Shown here in pieces: positions 11,773-24,365 of a stretch of 64,000 bases of DNA. The position numbers were made by a program, and so were the translations under genes. Source of the DNA: Galerina marginata (lineage: Eukaryota; Basidiomycota; Agaricomycetes; Agaricales; Galerinaceae); contig JAECYW010000039.1 in assembly GCA_023014335.1 (NCBI GenBank), positions 124,001 to 188,000 of the forward strand, read 5' to 3'. Numbering within the stretch: position 1 is the stretch's first letter; each line of letters starts with the position of its first letter. The notes below the pieces were generated by a model. The model worked only from the letters and a program-made list of their open reading frames with translations, was not told where the DNA came from and did no database searches.

Positions 11773-12197
11773 TATCCCGGAACCTGATGCCTAAAGCAGT
11801 GCCGTTTCGTTATGAAAACGAGCTAGAAACCTACCTCGGTGGGTTATTGTTGCTACAGGGAGAGGTATCGAAGTTGTAGTTTAATGTCAAGGTCAATACC
11901 GGGATAAACAAGGAGACATGTAGGTGGTTGAGACTGCGCCTAGCAAATCAGAAAGCGGTGGCATTGGACAGCCGGACAGCTCCACTCCCCTTTGTTCGTC
12001 TGTGATCCTAGACTCGGATCCAGCAGGTTCAGATTCTCAGGTTCAGAGCTTAGATTGTTCAGGTGGGCAGACGCAGGTTAACGGTGGTACACAAGTCATT
12101 GTGGGGTGTGTACACATTATGTGTGGAAATCAAAGTGGACGTTATCCGCTTTAACCGGTAGGAATTTGTAATGAGGTCCCATCTGTGAGGAAAGCCT

Positions 12198-12341
12198 GGT
12201 ACTCGAGTATATACGCTTATTTTAAACATAAGTCCCAAATTTTGAATCAGATTCCTTATTGTCTATGACCTTAATTAAGTCGGAGCGATCTGCGCTGATG
12301 TTTGCGCTAGTTAGTGCAAGTCGTGCGCAGCGCTAGCTCAA
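12198..12341 (-). repeat. Right arm of the 145-bp inverted repeat pair
   Basis: Reverse-complement copy of 7968-8114, ending GCGCAGCGCTAGCTCAA at the outer side. See the left arm for interpretation. Confidence 0.8.
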
Positions 12342-12642
12342 AGCTGCTGAGGAAATCCCGCTTCCTCCATTTCCGGTCGCTCTCTAAATTTCGTTGCTGA
12401 AAAGTCGGCGTACAAGTCGAGCCACGCGGAAAGGCGTGAATACCTCCAAGATATTCGTTGGCGACACCGCTGAAAAGGCGGGCAGTAAAATGGTCGTCGG
12501 CACATGTAAGAGATCTCTTCGCTATGACCCTAGGCGTTTGAGCATCAATAGTAAGAATCTGGTCGTTCGTTCGACCGAACACTGGACTTAACTTGTCCCT
12601 ACGACAGCAATATAGCCTGCATCGCTTTCGAATGCCATGTAC

Positions 12643-12965
12643 AGGTCGGACTGTTTCTACACGTCGAAGAGCGAAAAAATGTACCATTGGACTGCGCATC
12701 TATTTTGACACGACGGATTCTACTTAGCGAGAATGCATCTATTCCACCCACTGAACCCAAGCTCAAAACCGGACTACCAGAACAGGGAGTTGGACAACAA
12801 AGACTCGACCTGGGTACAAGAAGGATTGGAACATTACAGACATCGACTTTAGATCCCTGGACTAAACACTAAACGGAGGAGAACGCTTGGAACGCGCCTG
12901 GCATGTCAATAACTTCTAACTTGATTTATTTCGAGTTCTAGAGAATTTCAAGCTTCTATTTTCAC
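12643..12965 (+). pseudogene. Broken second copy of the HHHW / YHPLNP exon
   Basis: Reads MYHWTAHLF, an in-frame TGA, then HDGFYLARMHLFHPLNPSS, PDYQNRELDNKDSTWVQEG. This aligns with HHHWTARLHRPDGYYLGG and MHIYHPLNPNDTPEFQDR of the gene at 8959-9443. The similarity extends into non-coding DNA downstream (AGCTTCTATTTTCAC in one, AGTTTCTATTTTCAC in the other), so this is a DNA duplication that has since decayed. The TGA and a later stop mark it as a pseudogene. Confidence 0.7.
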
Positions 12966-15900
12966 GTCGTAAAAAGGAAAAAAATTCGGTTGTAGGGTTA
13001 CTAAAAAACATTTTTGCTCCTTGTAATACTTCATGATCACAATACATACTTTACTTTGCCCTTCTCAAAGTCGACTTCCAAATGTAACGGAGAATCAAAT
13101 GAAGAAGTGGAACAAAGTCATCTGGCGAAGCCAATCATGTTCCTGCCTCTGATGAGCAAGGCGGTGGTCTGCCTGTGCTTCCGTCTCTCGCTTCTTCGAG
13201 CCATCCCAGCACGTCAAAAAGGACAATGTGGACCGATGTTGATATTGTCGCAGGGGAAGCGCCATTGCTTAGCCGCTCATAGTTGTCGGCGGCCTCAATG
13301 CACCCAGTTGTGTAGGTAATCTGTAGTGTACAGATAGGTGAGGGGTGAGGGAGTGTAAAGGCGAAGTAGCACGGTAGTGACTCCGTCAACTACGTCCTAA
13401 AAATGTTCAAGCAGTCAGGCAGCTCGTTATCAACTCGTTATACGTGTTGCAAGTTGCGCTGAACGCCAAATGGTCTTGGGATGGTGGGTTGCGATAAGCA
13501 AAGGACATCCGTAGCTACTACTGGCCTTTTATATTTACCAAACTAGCTAGGAAATTTGCTCTGTGAAATTTACGATGGAATAAAGATGAGGAAGGAAAAT
13601 TGCCTCGAGATCGACATGCGAATGAAAGAATAAATGTAATTAGTGAGTGGCCGTATCGTAGATGACGGAATAGGAAGAGAGAGTTCAGAAGGTAATTCGT
13701 GCGTAGACCTATCATTAGAGCTGCCCTCGAGATAGTGCCTACTCGAACAGGGGCAGATTCCTTTGTTCCGCGCATGATCGGAGCGAAAACTCCACAGTTG
13801 TACTTTGTAGCATGCTGACGTTGACGCTTAATAACTCGAATATACCTGACTCATCGATACTCTGTTTGAAGGTACCGGAGACTACTATATATATGTACAT
13901 AAATGTAGGTATAAATAATATTCAGAACAGTCGCCACCATTGACATATTTGGCGTGTTCCGGATCCATGCGTCTGAATCTTTGTTCCGTCCAAAGACACG
14001 AGCCAGGTAAACCATTCCTAGTGACGATTTAGAGCGTATAAATTTAGTCGATAAGTGACTCTTCATTGACCTTGCGCCGTTGTAAGTCGCTGAAATTGTT
14101 GTCGTCTGGAGAGCCGCCTAGTCCTTTTTGCTTAATAGGCTGCATACTATTTTGTGGAGAGCGAATGATCTCTTCCGGTGAGAATAGAAAACTGGCGCGA
14201 AAGAACCCCAGTCGCAAAGCCAAGTTTTCAGTTTTTCAATTCCGCAGCACTTCTCACTTTCCTGTATCTCACAGGGCTGAAAGCTTTACACGACGTCAAT
14301 CTATAAGTCTCTTCGACTCGAAAATATACATCCTGGTCTCTAAACTACCCGCAGATTCTTAATACGCAACTTGTTCAGTTTCACCACGAAGGCAGTAAAT
14401 TGTGTTTCCGGCTATGGAAAATCGTAGCTGGTGTGCGCAAGAGATGTGGTCTTCCTACTGATGCCGGACAATTGCAACCTGTAGGTGAAAACTGTCCACC
14501 TCGAGCTCCACAGCTTTAGCGCTGGAAAAGCACCGCGCCTGTATCCCACTGGAGACAATACTAATGTGGCTTTGCAGATTATTTACAGCCAATGTACGAA
14601 CCCGCGTTAAAACACCAACCAGAGTTTCTGGCGCACCTGAATAACGGTACAATCAAATATCTAGCAGTGTAGCACTCATTATAATCATAAAAACTCTAGA
14701 TCTGTATACGTAGGACGAGCCTAAACATGCCGCGCTTGCTCTAGCCCGTAAACCAAGTCCAGTGATTGGCAGCGAGCACTGGCTCCAGCTCTGCCCGCAC
14801 GGCAAGTACTGCTCTTCATCGTTATTTGAATTTACGATGATCCTCTCCCGGCCGGCAACCCCATTGAACTTGTGATCTGGCGGCGGATAGAGAGGAACGG
14901 AATATATACCTAAACTACATATATTCTTCACTTTTTATCTAGCGGCTTGGGCCCTGTGGTCAGCGGTCAATATGGCGGGCTCAGGAGGTATGAATGAAGT
15001 ATCACAATCATCCATAATTAGTACTAGTCTTTCTAGATTTACGATGTCAATGCCGATTTAAACTTCGGTAGCCTGATGATCTGGCATTGGTGTACCATGG
15101 ACCCGCGGGTTAAGACTACCAAATCTTATATTGGGTCCCAGTTTTGAATTTAAATGACATCTATTTTCTCATCGCTTAGAGAATCCAGTCTAGCACCGCT
15201 CTTTAGTCGCATCTGGAGCACTCATACATGCGTCAAGCAGCTTTAATCCCAGACAAGTGCAATCCAAACGCCACTGGGAACTATCTACAAGTGCCACAAG
15301 TCTATATAGATAACTTCTCCAATTAAATGTGAGCTCAGATTTTTGGATGACGCAGGTTCAAAGCGTGTTCGGCGAGAACTCCAGTCGCAAGGCGATGGAT
15401 ACAAAATAGGAAACTCGAGATGTCAAAGCGTGGGCGTCTAAAGCGTGCACCGCATGGAACACGGTCCTGTCGGGCCGTTGCACTCATCAGTGTAGACAAT
15501 GCCTAGATCTGGTGCGATATTACAAAAAGGTCCTCTTCTGATTGCAAGGATAGAAGTCGAGTTGTTAGTAATACTTAGAGATAACTCGTGGCCATAGATC
15601 GTGAATGAGCTAATTAATTTTTAGTTTCTGCTTCACCTCGTGTTTTAACACCTGAGAATGGGCACCGGCGAGAAAAGGATTGACGGGGTTTTTAGTATGA
15701 AGAAAAAAGCATGTGCATGCATGACAGATCCGATCGTTTTTGCCAGCTCAAAGGAATCAAATTTTCAAAGAGATATCCCTTCCGAAATAAGCGAGAAGTT
15801 ATAATTATCTGTCAAAGAAGCGAACTCATCGACTCGGTAGGTATAAATTGAATCCGCTTCATTATAAATTGTGCAACTAAACAGCTTTGCATGCGCACGG

Positions 15901-18005
15901 CGATTGGTCTTATTTACGGCTAATCGTTCCTTCCAACTGGGCCCATCTATTTGGGCCGAGTTACATGAGTTCAGGATTTACAATTCTAGAAACGTCTGCA
16001 TAATCCTGTGAGAATCACCCGGAACCATATGTACATGTGCGTCCAGATGCGCCTCGTTTCTGGGATAAAGTTCTTGAGCAAAGTGAGCAAGGGCCGCTAG
16101 ATTTACTCTACCACATTCGGAATTCGGAAGTCAACCAGTCATGATCATGAAGACGTTTGTATGCATGTTTTTCTCTCTAAAAAGCAGCGAACTGCGGTCT
16201 CAACGCGTCCCTAGAATCACAATCCTCTAGATCTATATATGACAAACCCGTTACAACTGCAAAGACATATCGCAGGTGTAATCGCAATGCCGATCATGAT
16301 CACCTGGAAAGCTTGAGTAACTTCGAATGTCCCATGGTAGCTCAGTTTTGGAGGGCCTTAATTAGCCTTGATTTGCCTTTTTTTCCTGGTCGACTGCGGA
16401 CAGAAGAACCGGCGTATATGTGTGTTAGATATAGACTTTTTTTTTCGTTTATACAAACGCGAATTAGAATTAAACCTATGGATATACAGAACCCAGACTA
16501 CTCCAAAAGTCTTCGTCAAAATATAAAGGCATAAGTTTGGACGACATCACCAGCACATCCAGCGGCCGTTCCGACTAGTTTGACAACTTCAGAATTAGGG
16601 GCCAAAAGGTCGATAATGACACAGAATCAAAGACACGACATTATTTAACCACGGTGGTTGAACGCTAGGCCGAAGTGATCATGAGTTGAAACCAGACAGC
16701 TATCCTATTTCTATTTAGCGTCCCTTCCTGCGTAAGTAATTATAACCGGAAATATTTTTTGACGTAAATAAAGATCCGCCTGCTTACAATTGGAGGTTTT
16801 GAGACAGTCTTGTGTTTGAGTTGTGACGTGGGGTAGTCCTCGGGGAAGCGCTACCAATACCGCCGCAATTAGGAGATACACGGCGGCGCACATCCCGTCT
16901 TGTGAATGTTCTGGTGCTAGCATTCGACTTTCAGTTCGTCGAGAAGATTCTTAAAGCGCCTTCGGCCTTTACCACAATGTTGCATCTTAAAACGAGGCAG
17001 CTCTAGACTACCCGGGCCCTGCAGAGGATTCTTGTCATCCAATTGAAAGATGATCGGGACCGCTCTGCACTCTGACAAGTTATTGGAGTGTTAAGTGTTG
17101 ACTATCCATTTGGCGACTTCGAATTTGGTGTTTTTCCAGAGATTTTGCGAGTCCATCATAGATAGCCAAATCTTAGTATGCTTCTCGAAGTCTTCTTGGC
17201 TCGGCTATCCTGATTTGAGAAGGAAGGCGGACTTATTTGGTACCTCGGGGCTCTCAGTAAGCCTGATCCCTTTGAGTTGTCTTTCAGAAGCTTGATCGGA
17301 TCAATTCCGCCCCAATACAGCCAACTGAATCATGAGAAATTTGTGGGGTTGGGGAAAACTTTTGGTGGTCGAAGCAGTGTCGGCTCTGAATTGGGAGTAC
17401 GTAGCATTGAAAGTACGAAAAAAGAATCTTCCAAGGGACATGAATCATTACCGAGTACTTACAGAAGCTTTGCATACGTGAGCCGAACAGCCAGTATTAC
17501 CACATGTACTAATGGCCCCTGACCATAGATATGCGCGTGAACGTGTCTACGGAAATTCACATATTGGAGATAATCTCATACCTGGCTTTCCGGACTTTCC
17601 TTAATTTCGTGAATCGTGGTCGTCTTCTAGTATAACTAGCATGGTCCCGATCGTGACAACTTTTCTATAAGGCCCTTCGATCTCTGTTTAGAAATGACAT
17701 GAGGCATCGTTCGCATAAAACACAGCGTTCTATGGCGCTAGGCAGCAGGTGTGGAATATATATATTAAACGTTCGCGTGAGGTTCAAGGAGACCTACCCA
17801 GTTCTACTCCATATTGACTCCACAATCGATTTCGGTATGCGAGTCGTAAGCAACAACATTTTTTTTTCAATCTGAAGCAATTCTAACGGATGTCTCTAAG
17901 CTCCGTCCACGCGCAACTCGCAAACTGGTGCGTCCCTGTTGTAGCTTAAATAGTGTTCGTTTTCAAAATAAAACCCAGGAGCCGATAATAGGCATCCACT
18001 ACCCA
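12966..18005. other. Five-kilobase gene desert with dispersed repeats
   Basis: No supported gene. Open frames are short, lack motifs and are not joined by consistent introns. One dispersed repeat family is visible: about 15355-15500 and 15640-15690 resemble 46075-46200 and 46505-46555, sharing GATGTCAAAGCGTG, GCGTCTAAAG and ACACCTGAGAATG in the same order. Part of the motif recurs near 38120. This is consistent with old transposon debris. Confidence 0.5.
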
Positions 18006-18475
18006 ATGTCGGGACGCCGGATAGCTCGCAGTTTCGTTGACGAAGGGGTGGCAGACTTTGCGGTACCTAACGCGTGGCCATTCCTCCTTAGACGGTTATC
18101 TTCAGAGTCCTCGGCGGACTTCCAATACTACGCCATGAGAATCAACATGGGGAAGATATCCTGCTATATAGCAGGATATATTAACATCGACGTCGACGAA
18201 ATGTCCGCCATCCTTCCTGGCATCCCATTCGCAGGGGAGATGGTTCTGTTCGAATATAAGCGTGGATCCAGGACTAAAATAGGGTTCAAGAAGAATCCAG
18301 GTGGAACTAGGCGCTCTTTGCACACGTCGGCGATTGAGGCGTAAGTTATATATTTTGCTGTCAATATAAGTTTCAACAATGACCTTACTAATAACTTATC
18401 AGGTACGTACGGAGAATCATCCATGCAAGAGAAAATGGGAAAGCGCCGGCTAAGGAAATAAATGTTGACATCTAG
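18006..18475 (+). CDS. Small two-exon orphan protein, 135 aa
   Basis: ATG at 18006 (MSGRRIARSFVDEGVADFAV). Exon 1 (18006-18340) ends before a GTAAGT donor; a 62-nt intron (18341-18402) has a CTAATAAC branch-like site and ends TTATCAG. Exon 2 (18403-18475) joins in phase 2 to give AYVRRIIHARENGKAPAKEI and a stop. The frame, splice signals and phase agree, so I consider it a real gene model. Central part: YYAMRINMGKISCYIAGYIN, then hydrophobic/acidic MSAILPGIPFAGEMVLFEY and a basic C-terminus. No family recognised, no signal peptide. Upstream exons cannot be excluded. A 24-bp perfect palindrome lies within the coding sequence. Confidence 0.5.
18156..18179. repeat. Perfect 24-bp palindrome inside coding exon
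   Basis: Arm ATATCCTGCTAT followed immediately by its exact reverse complement, no spacer. It encodes part of ISCYIAGY of the 135-aa protein. Confidence 0.9.
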
Positions 18476-19620
18476 AGTACTGATTATGAGGGTCGTAAAG
18501 TTCTGTCTTTGTCCTAATATAAAGTTCCTGCGGTCCCAATTCGCTTGCGCACGCAATTTCCATGCCTAGTCAGGGACCGCCTCCTTACGATAGCGATGAT
18601 ATCGATACTGATATTGCACGCTCTTACTCAGCACTCACAAGCGTCCCGATAAATTCGAGCAGCGTTAAATGTAAGTAAACTTATATATTGACTCGTAGTA
18701 ACTTGAGATACCCACAGGCTGCAGAACTCATGCGCCGCGGCAGATTCAGCGCTAGATCACTGGAGTGGCTGTGCTATGTGTTAGCGCCAAATAACTAGAC
18801 AGAACTACACTGACAATGGCATGAGCTTTGATTTAAGCGCTTTTCAGCTTTTAGTCTGTATCGAGTTTGCACATGTACACCTACTGACTACGTTGCTGGG
18901 TTGCATTTTACGGATTAGTAAGAGATCTTCTTTGAAATAGGACGAAGAAACAATATAAATGCTGCAAGAAATAATACTGCGAAAAAAAATGGCCTGAAAC
19001 CGTTGAAATTACCAATCTCTCAACCTCAGAGAGAAAGCCTAATAAAATGTGAGGCACCGTCGCTGCCTCAAAAACGATGACTCTGATCATGAATGGCACG
19101 ATAGAATTAGAGTAAATATGGGAAAGAAATTTAGAGATCTCTCGTTATATAACGCAATTTTTTTGATCAACAAAAAGTACGAAGTAAATCGTTAGGTCTG
19201 GAAGCAGTCAAGAAACAGACCATTGAATTCTGAAGTATCACTTCGCTCAGCGAACGGGGTCTCGGTGCACGGCTTGTAGCATCGAGGGCATTGATAGGCA
19301 AAAGTCCTCTCGGGATTCTTGAGGGTCGCTCGCATGATTTCCATGTCTTGAGGGGTCAAATCCTTGGGTATTTTACAGACGCCAGTTATATCCCTCGCCT
19401 TCCAGATGCGCTTCCTTAAATGCTCGCTGAAAAGGTTCCGGAGGCACCTACAGCAGAACCTATGAGAGCACCGCAGTCTATGCGCAATTAAACAGTGTTT
19501 GAGCTAAAGTTACAAAGGAGAACATGGATTAACCGACCGAGCAGGGTCCTTGAATTCCTTGCGGCACAAATAGCAATGTTTAGTGCGCCACTTATAGACG
19601 CGCCACGGTCGCTCAAACAC
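18476..19620. other. Intergenic, nothing supported
   Basis: AT-rich, stops in every frame, no repeats shared with the rest of the window that I could see. Confidence 0.4.
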
Positions 19621-19627
19621 GCTGTGA

Positions 19628-20045
19628 AGGTAGGTGGGATTAACGACGTCCTTTGCGCTCTCCTGGATCCGGAAATGCTAGACAGTAGAAGTAAGCTTGT
19701 TATGAAAGGACGGAGAAGCCTAGAGTGGAATGCCGAACCATGAGTGCCGGTGTTTTTGTGGCGACAGGATTCTCAACCAATTTAAGAGGATGGGAGCAAT
19801 TAACAACATCGTCTGCGCCGTCCTGGATAGCCTAGATAGTGAAAGTAAGCGCAGTATGAAAGGATGGAGAAATGCACAGTGGAATGCCGAACCGTGGGGT
19901 ATTCCCCGGCTTCTGCTACAGCTGCGAGGAACCATGGCTCCTCAAACAACCTATGATAATGATACGACCAGTTCGAATTCACACCCTCCTTGATAGCCTG
20001 GACAGTGAAAGTAAGCCTGGTATGAGATAATGGAGAAACTTTGAC
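19628..20045 (+). repeat. Threefold imperfect tandem duplication (about 155-175 bp units) of decayed sequence
   Basis: Anchor words recur in order. GTCCTTTGCGCTCTCCTGGAT / GTCTGCGCCGTCCTGGAT / CCTTGATAGCCTGGA start the units near 19650, 19812 and 19989. Then (G)AAGTAAGC occurs near 19690, 19844 and 20008, ATGAAAGGA(C/T)GGAGAA near 19701 and 19856, and AATGCCGAACC near 19729 and 19882. The third unit is truncated and most diverged. Translated remnants (INDVLCALLDPEM, INNIVCAVLDSLD) show it was once coding, with GTAAGC as a possible donor. Confidence 0.75.
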
Positions 20046-20432
20046 CGAACCGCGTGAGTCTCCGGAGTCTCTGTGGCGTCTGACATTGAATATCGCTGCG
20101 CTATACGCGAATTGTTGGGAGCATGAGTTGGCGGAGAGGGGGTTTATATGGCACTGCCGACTGATTGTCGTCTTAGAATGGAATTGAAACGAGTTTACAA
20201 AAGAGCATCGAATAGCCCTTTGCTACAAAGGCTATTTGTGGTTTCGATTCCTGCATTGGCCATGGCCTCTAATTTTGAGGATAGCGATGACTACCGTTGA
20301 CGAGGGTATGATTATAATCGACTCTGACCGGCGCCGACCGTGTGTCAATTTAGATTAGATCTCTTCAGTAGCACGGCAGGCGTAGATCCAATTCTAGGAG
20401 AAGTTGACTGTCCATATTGATTCTCCACATGA

Positions 20433-20657
20433 TTAGCTCGTACTTATAAGTTTTCGGGCTCTGGCGCGTCGCGAAAACCGGGCGGAATTTCCTACTGCGC
20501 ATGCCACGATGTTGAGGGTTGCGAAACCGAATACAAAGAAGACTGCAACCACTTTATTTCCTTTCCTTGAGGCTGCTTGGCCGAGTTCTTTGACCCAGTT
20601 GTTGGAGGTAATCTGTTGCTCGATTGCTTCATGGATATCCATGGGCAAAGGTTGCAT
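20433..20657 (-). pseudogene. 5' fragment of the GMSSDES-type gene
   Basis: Reads MQPLPMDIHEAIEQQITSNN, WVKELGQAASRKGNKV, aligning with MQSLPMDADDDVEQQPASNS, WVKGLSQVSSRKGNEV at the start of the complete gene at 55851. DNA similarity continues through the ACATCGTGGCA segment and then stops near 20440. No later exon of that gene is present. It is the truncated member of an inverted duplication. Confidence 0.75.
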
Positions 20658-20659
20658 CG

Positions 20660-21370
20660 GAACATACTCGAAATGTCTGCGAACTTATGTAATCATAACG
20701 GATTTTATTACTAGACGGCGCCTACTTATACCTTCAGTTCCCGTTCGACGCTAACCCAGGGAGAAAACTTCCTGGGTTTGCATCATGATATCGTAGACGT
20801 TCAGGTCAACGAGGCAAATGCCATATTCCCCTCAGTTGATTCTTAGAGCCAAGAAGTTAGCGTGACACGCGCTAACGCTCTTGTCCAATGCCGCAGAGAC
20901 CCTCGCGGAACAAAAGAGGTATACAATGGAATGGAAGTGACGCCCCAAGCATTGTTCCTTCACTCCCACGGCCAATGCTCCTTTTCTAAAATCGCATTCT
21001 ATTAATAATTAGGATCAATACTTCTAATCGACCCCGGGCCCGAACGTGGAAGAAGAAGACCAGTGGGCGTACAAACTAGGAAAGTCGCGAGGACAAAGCG
21101 AGGTGAACACATGTACTTGGAACACATGTACATGTACTTACAGATTTCTTTTTGAAAGTCTGACTCAAGATCTGTCGGTGGAAATCGAGACTGAGATCTC
21201 GATATACGGCGGGGAGATACGAGTCGCAGCTGCAGGTAGCCCATATGCATGGATCTGGCACATTGAGAATTAATGGTGATGATTAGGACGCACTTCCCAT
21301 CCATACCCGTGCCCGTGGCCAACTCTATAAAGATGAAATTTCGACGACTACCAGTCTCGATCAAAAATCA
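20660..21370. other. Intergenic part of the inverted duplication
   Basis: Non-coding, but it shares blocks in reverse orientation with about 55100-55840. Examples are GGACAAAGCGAGGTGAACAC and the TTTTTGAAAGTCTGACTC-type run. It contains clustered CATGTACATGT words near 21107-21140. Confidence 0.5.
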
Positions 21371-23982
21371 ATGTTCCTACCATCGGTATCCACCACATAC
21401 ACGTTGGCGTTCATCTGCGTCGTTTCGGTATTCTTTTATAAATACTGCGGCTATTTTTTCCTCCACGGTGCCGGCCAAAGTTTGGTCTGCAGCTTGATGA
21501 GAAGAATTCCGTGTCTATCCTCTTACTCGGTCAACAACAGCGACAAGGTCAAAGATACAATATATATATCGAGTTTCTATAATTAATTATCACTGCGACT
21601 AATTTGAACAGTTACGGGCGATACCGGTACCCAGCGAGGGAGGCCTAGCTCCCACAGGCCTAGGAACCTCAATCGATGAGAATGATGACTACCACTCGTT
21701 CGGCGATCGCGACATAGGCCAAGAAAAGATAGTCCTGGATAACACGCATCCGCCGTATGTTTAAATTTACTGTCGTATATTCACGTAGAGTTCACGCAGT
21801 TTTTCAACAACAGGCCGCAGGGTCTATTGATGTCGATTTCTCATCCCACTCGGATGTCAAAATCTGGAAAGTGAAAGCGCCTGAAGAGGTTACTCAGAGT
21901 CGTCTTCGAGAAGTCACTTTTTGAAGAAGAAGTAAAGGCAATCGCAGAGCTTATCGGGGTAGCGTCAACGGTCGAAGACGTTTCAGCATCTGTGCTAGCG
22001 TTAGGTCGTTTGAAGTTCCCCACTAAAATGGTCGTTCAGATGATTAGCGATATATTGGGGCTGCAGTCGAATCGACACCTCGCGGCTAGATCTGTATCCC
22101 ATCCTAAACCATGGCCAACTTCGACGAATAGGTACCCAGCCAATATCCATTCATAATGTTTTCTGCGCTGATCAGCTTTCAAATTCTTCAAGGTCGACCC
22201 AGAGAATGACACAAGTCCGACGATCCGAATCACATTCAGCGTCGGGATCTGGCACTGAGGCTACAGAGGGTAAATACACACACCCCAGGTACGTCTTATT
22301 GACTATCACAGTTCCTCTTTATTGGCTCATTACGCGCTAGTTCGCAGGACTCAAGTCTCTCTCCAGCCACGCAGCTGCAACAAGTGTCAGGCAGATTTAT
22401 AATGAGAGGCAAGTCGTCGAATAAATTTTAGCAGGCGACTTATATCATTGCAGAATCGACGGGCTTGCAATACGACCAATATTCAAGGGCGAATTTTAGG
22501 TATGCCTGCATGCTGCATTTTAGATTTAATGAGGTGTTGTTGAATCCTCTGATCTGTTTCCAGCACACTAGAAGCGGAACAAAGCAGCGATGCTGGTATT
22601 GACCAAACGGCCATCCAGCACCCATTTATTCACACGTAAGTGTCGACAGTTTTTCTTAGGGAATCGACTGAGAAAAACCGAACGAAAAATTCTAGTGGAA
22701 ACAACGATAAAGCCAGTCCGGATCCGGAGATACGCTCAAGCTTTGAGTCAAAGCAGAATCCTTTGTCTTCTCGAAGCAGGCTGGGCTCTGCAAGTGGCAC
22801 GGAGGTCGAAATCGAGTATTGCCCCTCAAATCTGTGCGCGGACCTTTGCTTAGTTTATTCATAGCCTATCTCCCGGAACACAACCCGTTGTCTCCGAGCT
22901 GGACAATACAAACATAAGGCAAGGACAAGACGAAGACAACCACCAGTACAAGCAAAAGTATGTAAATTTTCTCTCCGACAGCATTGTTGAATTGTTGACT
23001 AACTCTGTAAATTAGTGCCGAGCTGACGACTGGACCCATCTCGAATAAAAGCGAATCCGAGTTAACATACGCTTACCGTGATGACTCCGATCAAGCTTTG
23101 AGCTATGTCAGCGAAATAACAAAGTATGGACACCCTGCGTCCTAACCCTTTTTCATCATTGACGCTATGTAGTAAGGGCCAAGACACAGATTTAGACTGG
23201 CAGCCCAAGGCAGCCGCGTTAGTCCCTGTTTTGAAGCCTATACAATGTAGCTAGCTAACTCCTTCGAAGTCGTGACGTCGATGTCGGCCGAAAGGCCTCC
23301 GAGAACAAAGGCATATCGAAAGATCCTTCCAATGTCAGTCAAAAAAATGACACTGAATCTCTTATGTCCCCCGGTAGCCATCGCCAAAAGTACAGTTATC
23401 AGACGCGCGGTTTGACGTCAAGGCTGACTCGTGCCGTACGCGATGATCGTGCGGTAGACTCACAAAATCGATATCCACCCAATGTAACTGCAATCAAGAC
23501 CAAACTCACACCATTGAGTACGTTGGTGATCATAACGAGTTTGTCCTGTTCCAAGCTAAAGGTTACCAATAGGCTATTGGTGGGATAAACGAGCACTCAC
23601 CGGTGACCACAAGGACCACTCTATGACTTGGACGACCTCATCCGCAAATTTTAAAATACTAGGCCCTGAAATCAGGGCAGGAATTGGACACATTCACGTA
23701 CACCATGACACTTCCGATGATCGCGTGCAAGTCTGGATGTTCGAGAAAGACAGTTGGTCGGACATCAGTCAGAAGTACCCGTACGGATCGATGGATAAAT
23801 CGCTCGTTGTTCACCACCCCATTTTCACGGAGCTTCTCCTTTCTAAACGTGGAAAATTTAATGCGCCTACCTTTATCAGGAACTTGGTTGTCAAAGATAG
23901 ACAGTCACGAGTACGAAACCCTCTGGATCCCCAAACATCTGGGTTGCGACAATCACAGCGCGGAGGGGAGAAGACAGCTTGA
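21371..23982 (+). pseudogene. Degraded copy of long multi-exon membrane / GHxHxH gene
   Basis: Runs parallel, exon by exon, with the minus-strand gene at 52460-55112. Recognisable pieces are a membrane exon at 21371 (MFLPSVSTTYTLAFICVVSV), AIPVPSEGGLAP, LFEEEVKAIAELIGVASTV, SPATQLQQVSG, ACNTTNIQGRILG, TLEAEQSSDAGIDQT, a Ser-rich exon near 22690, AELTTGPISNKSESEL near 23020, and DVDVGRKASENKG near 23280. The last exon (about 23576-23982) reads YWWDKRALTGDHKDHSMTW, IGHIHVHHDTSDDRVQVWMF, DSWSDISQKYPYGS. The last intron (about 23520-23575, GTACGT to TAG) and its phase match the other copy. Lesions include a TGA where copy two has CGA near 21873, a stop-bearing 24-base insertion near 22640, and loss of the second hydrophobic segment near 22860. 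The C-terminal exon is still open. Confidence 0.6.
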
Positions 23983-24365
23983 ACGGCCTCATGATAATGA
24001 CCATCTAGATCTGTACATGTAAGCGAACGGTTCCTTCGAGTTCGCACCTTATATACATGAGTTAATAAAATCGATTACGGTGATAGTCTGGTGTAGCATA
24101 TCACTGCATGACCAATTGCTGTATATATATGAATCTAGAGGACCAGGGTGATCATACTAAGCATATATCTCATTAATACCTGGTCTTGTGCGTGTGAACG
24201 GAAGTTCTTGTCGCTTCTGATACGTGAACAGAGCCGGGCATTCGGCGCTATAGCTAGCTCTATAATCGTCTTAAACCCATGTCCCGAACGAGTATGGATG
24301 CGAAGCCTAGGCTTGGCGTATATATATATCGCTTTTGATTATCTTACCCACTTCCACATACCATC

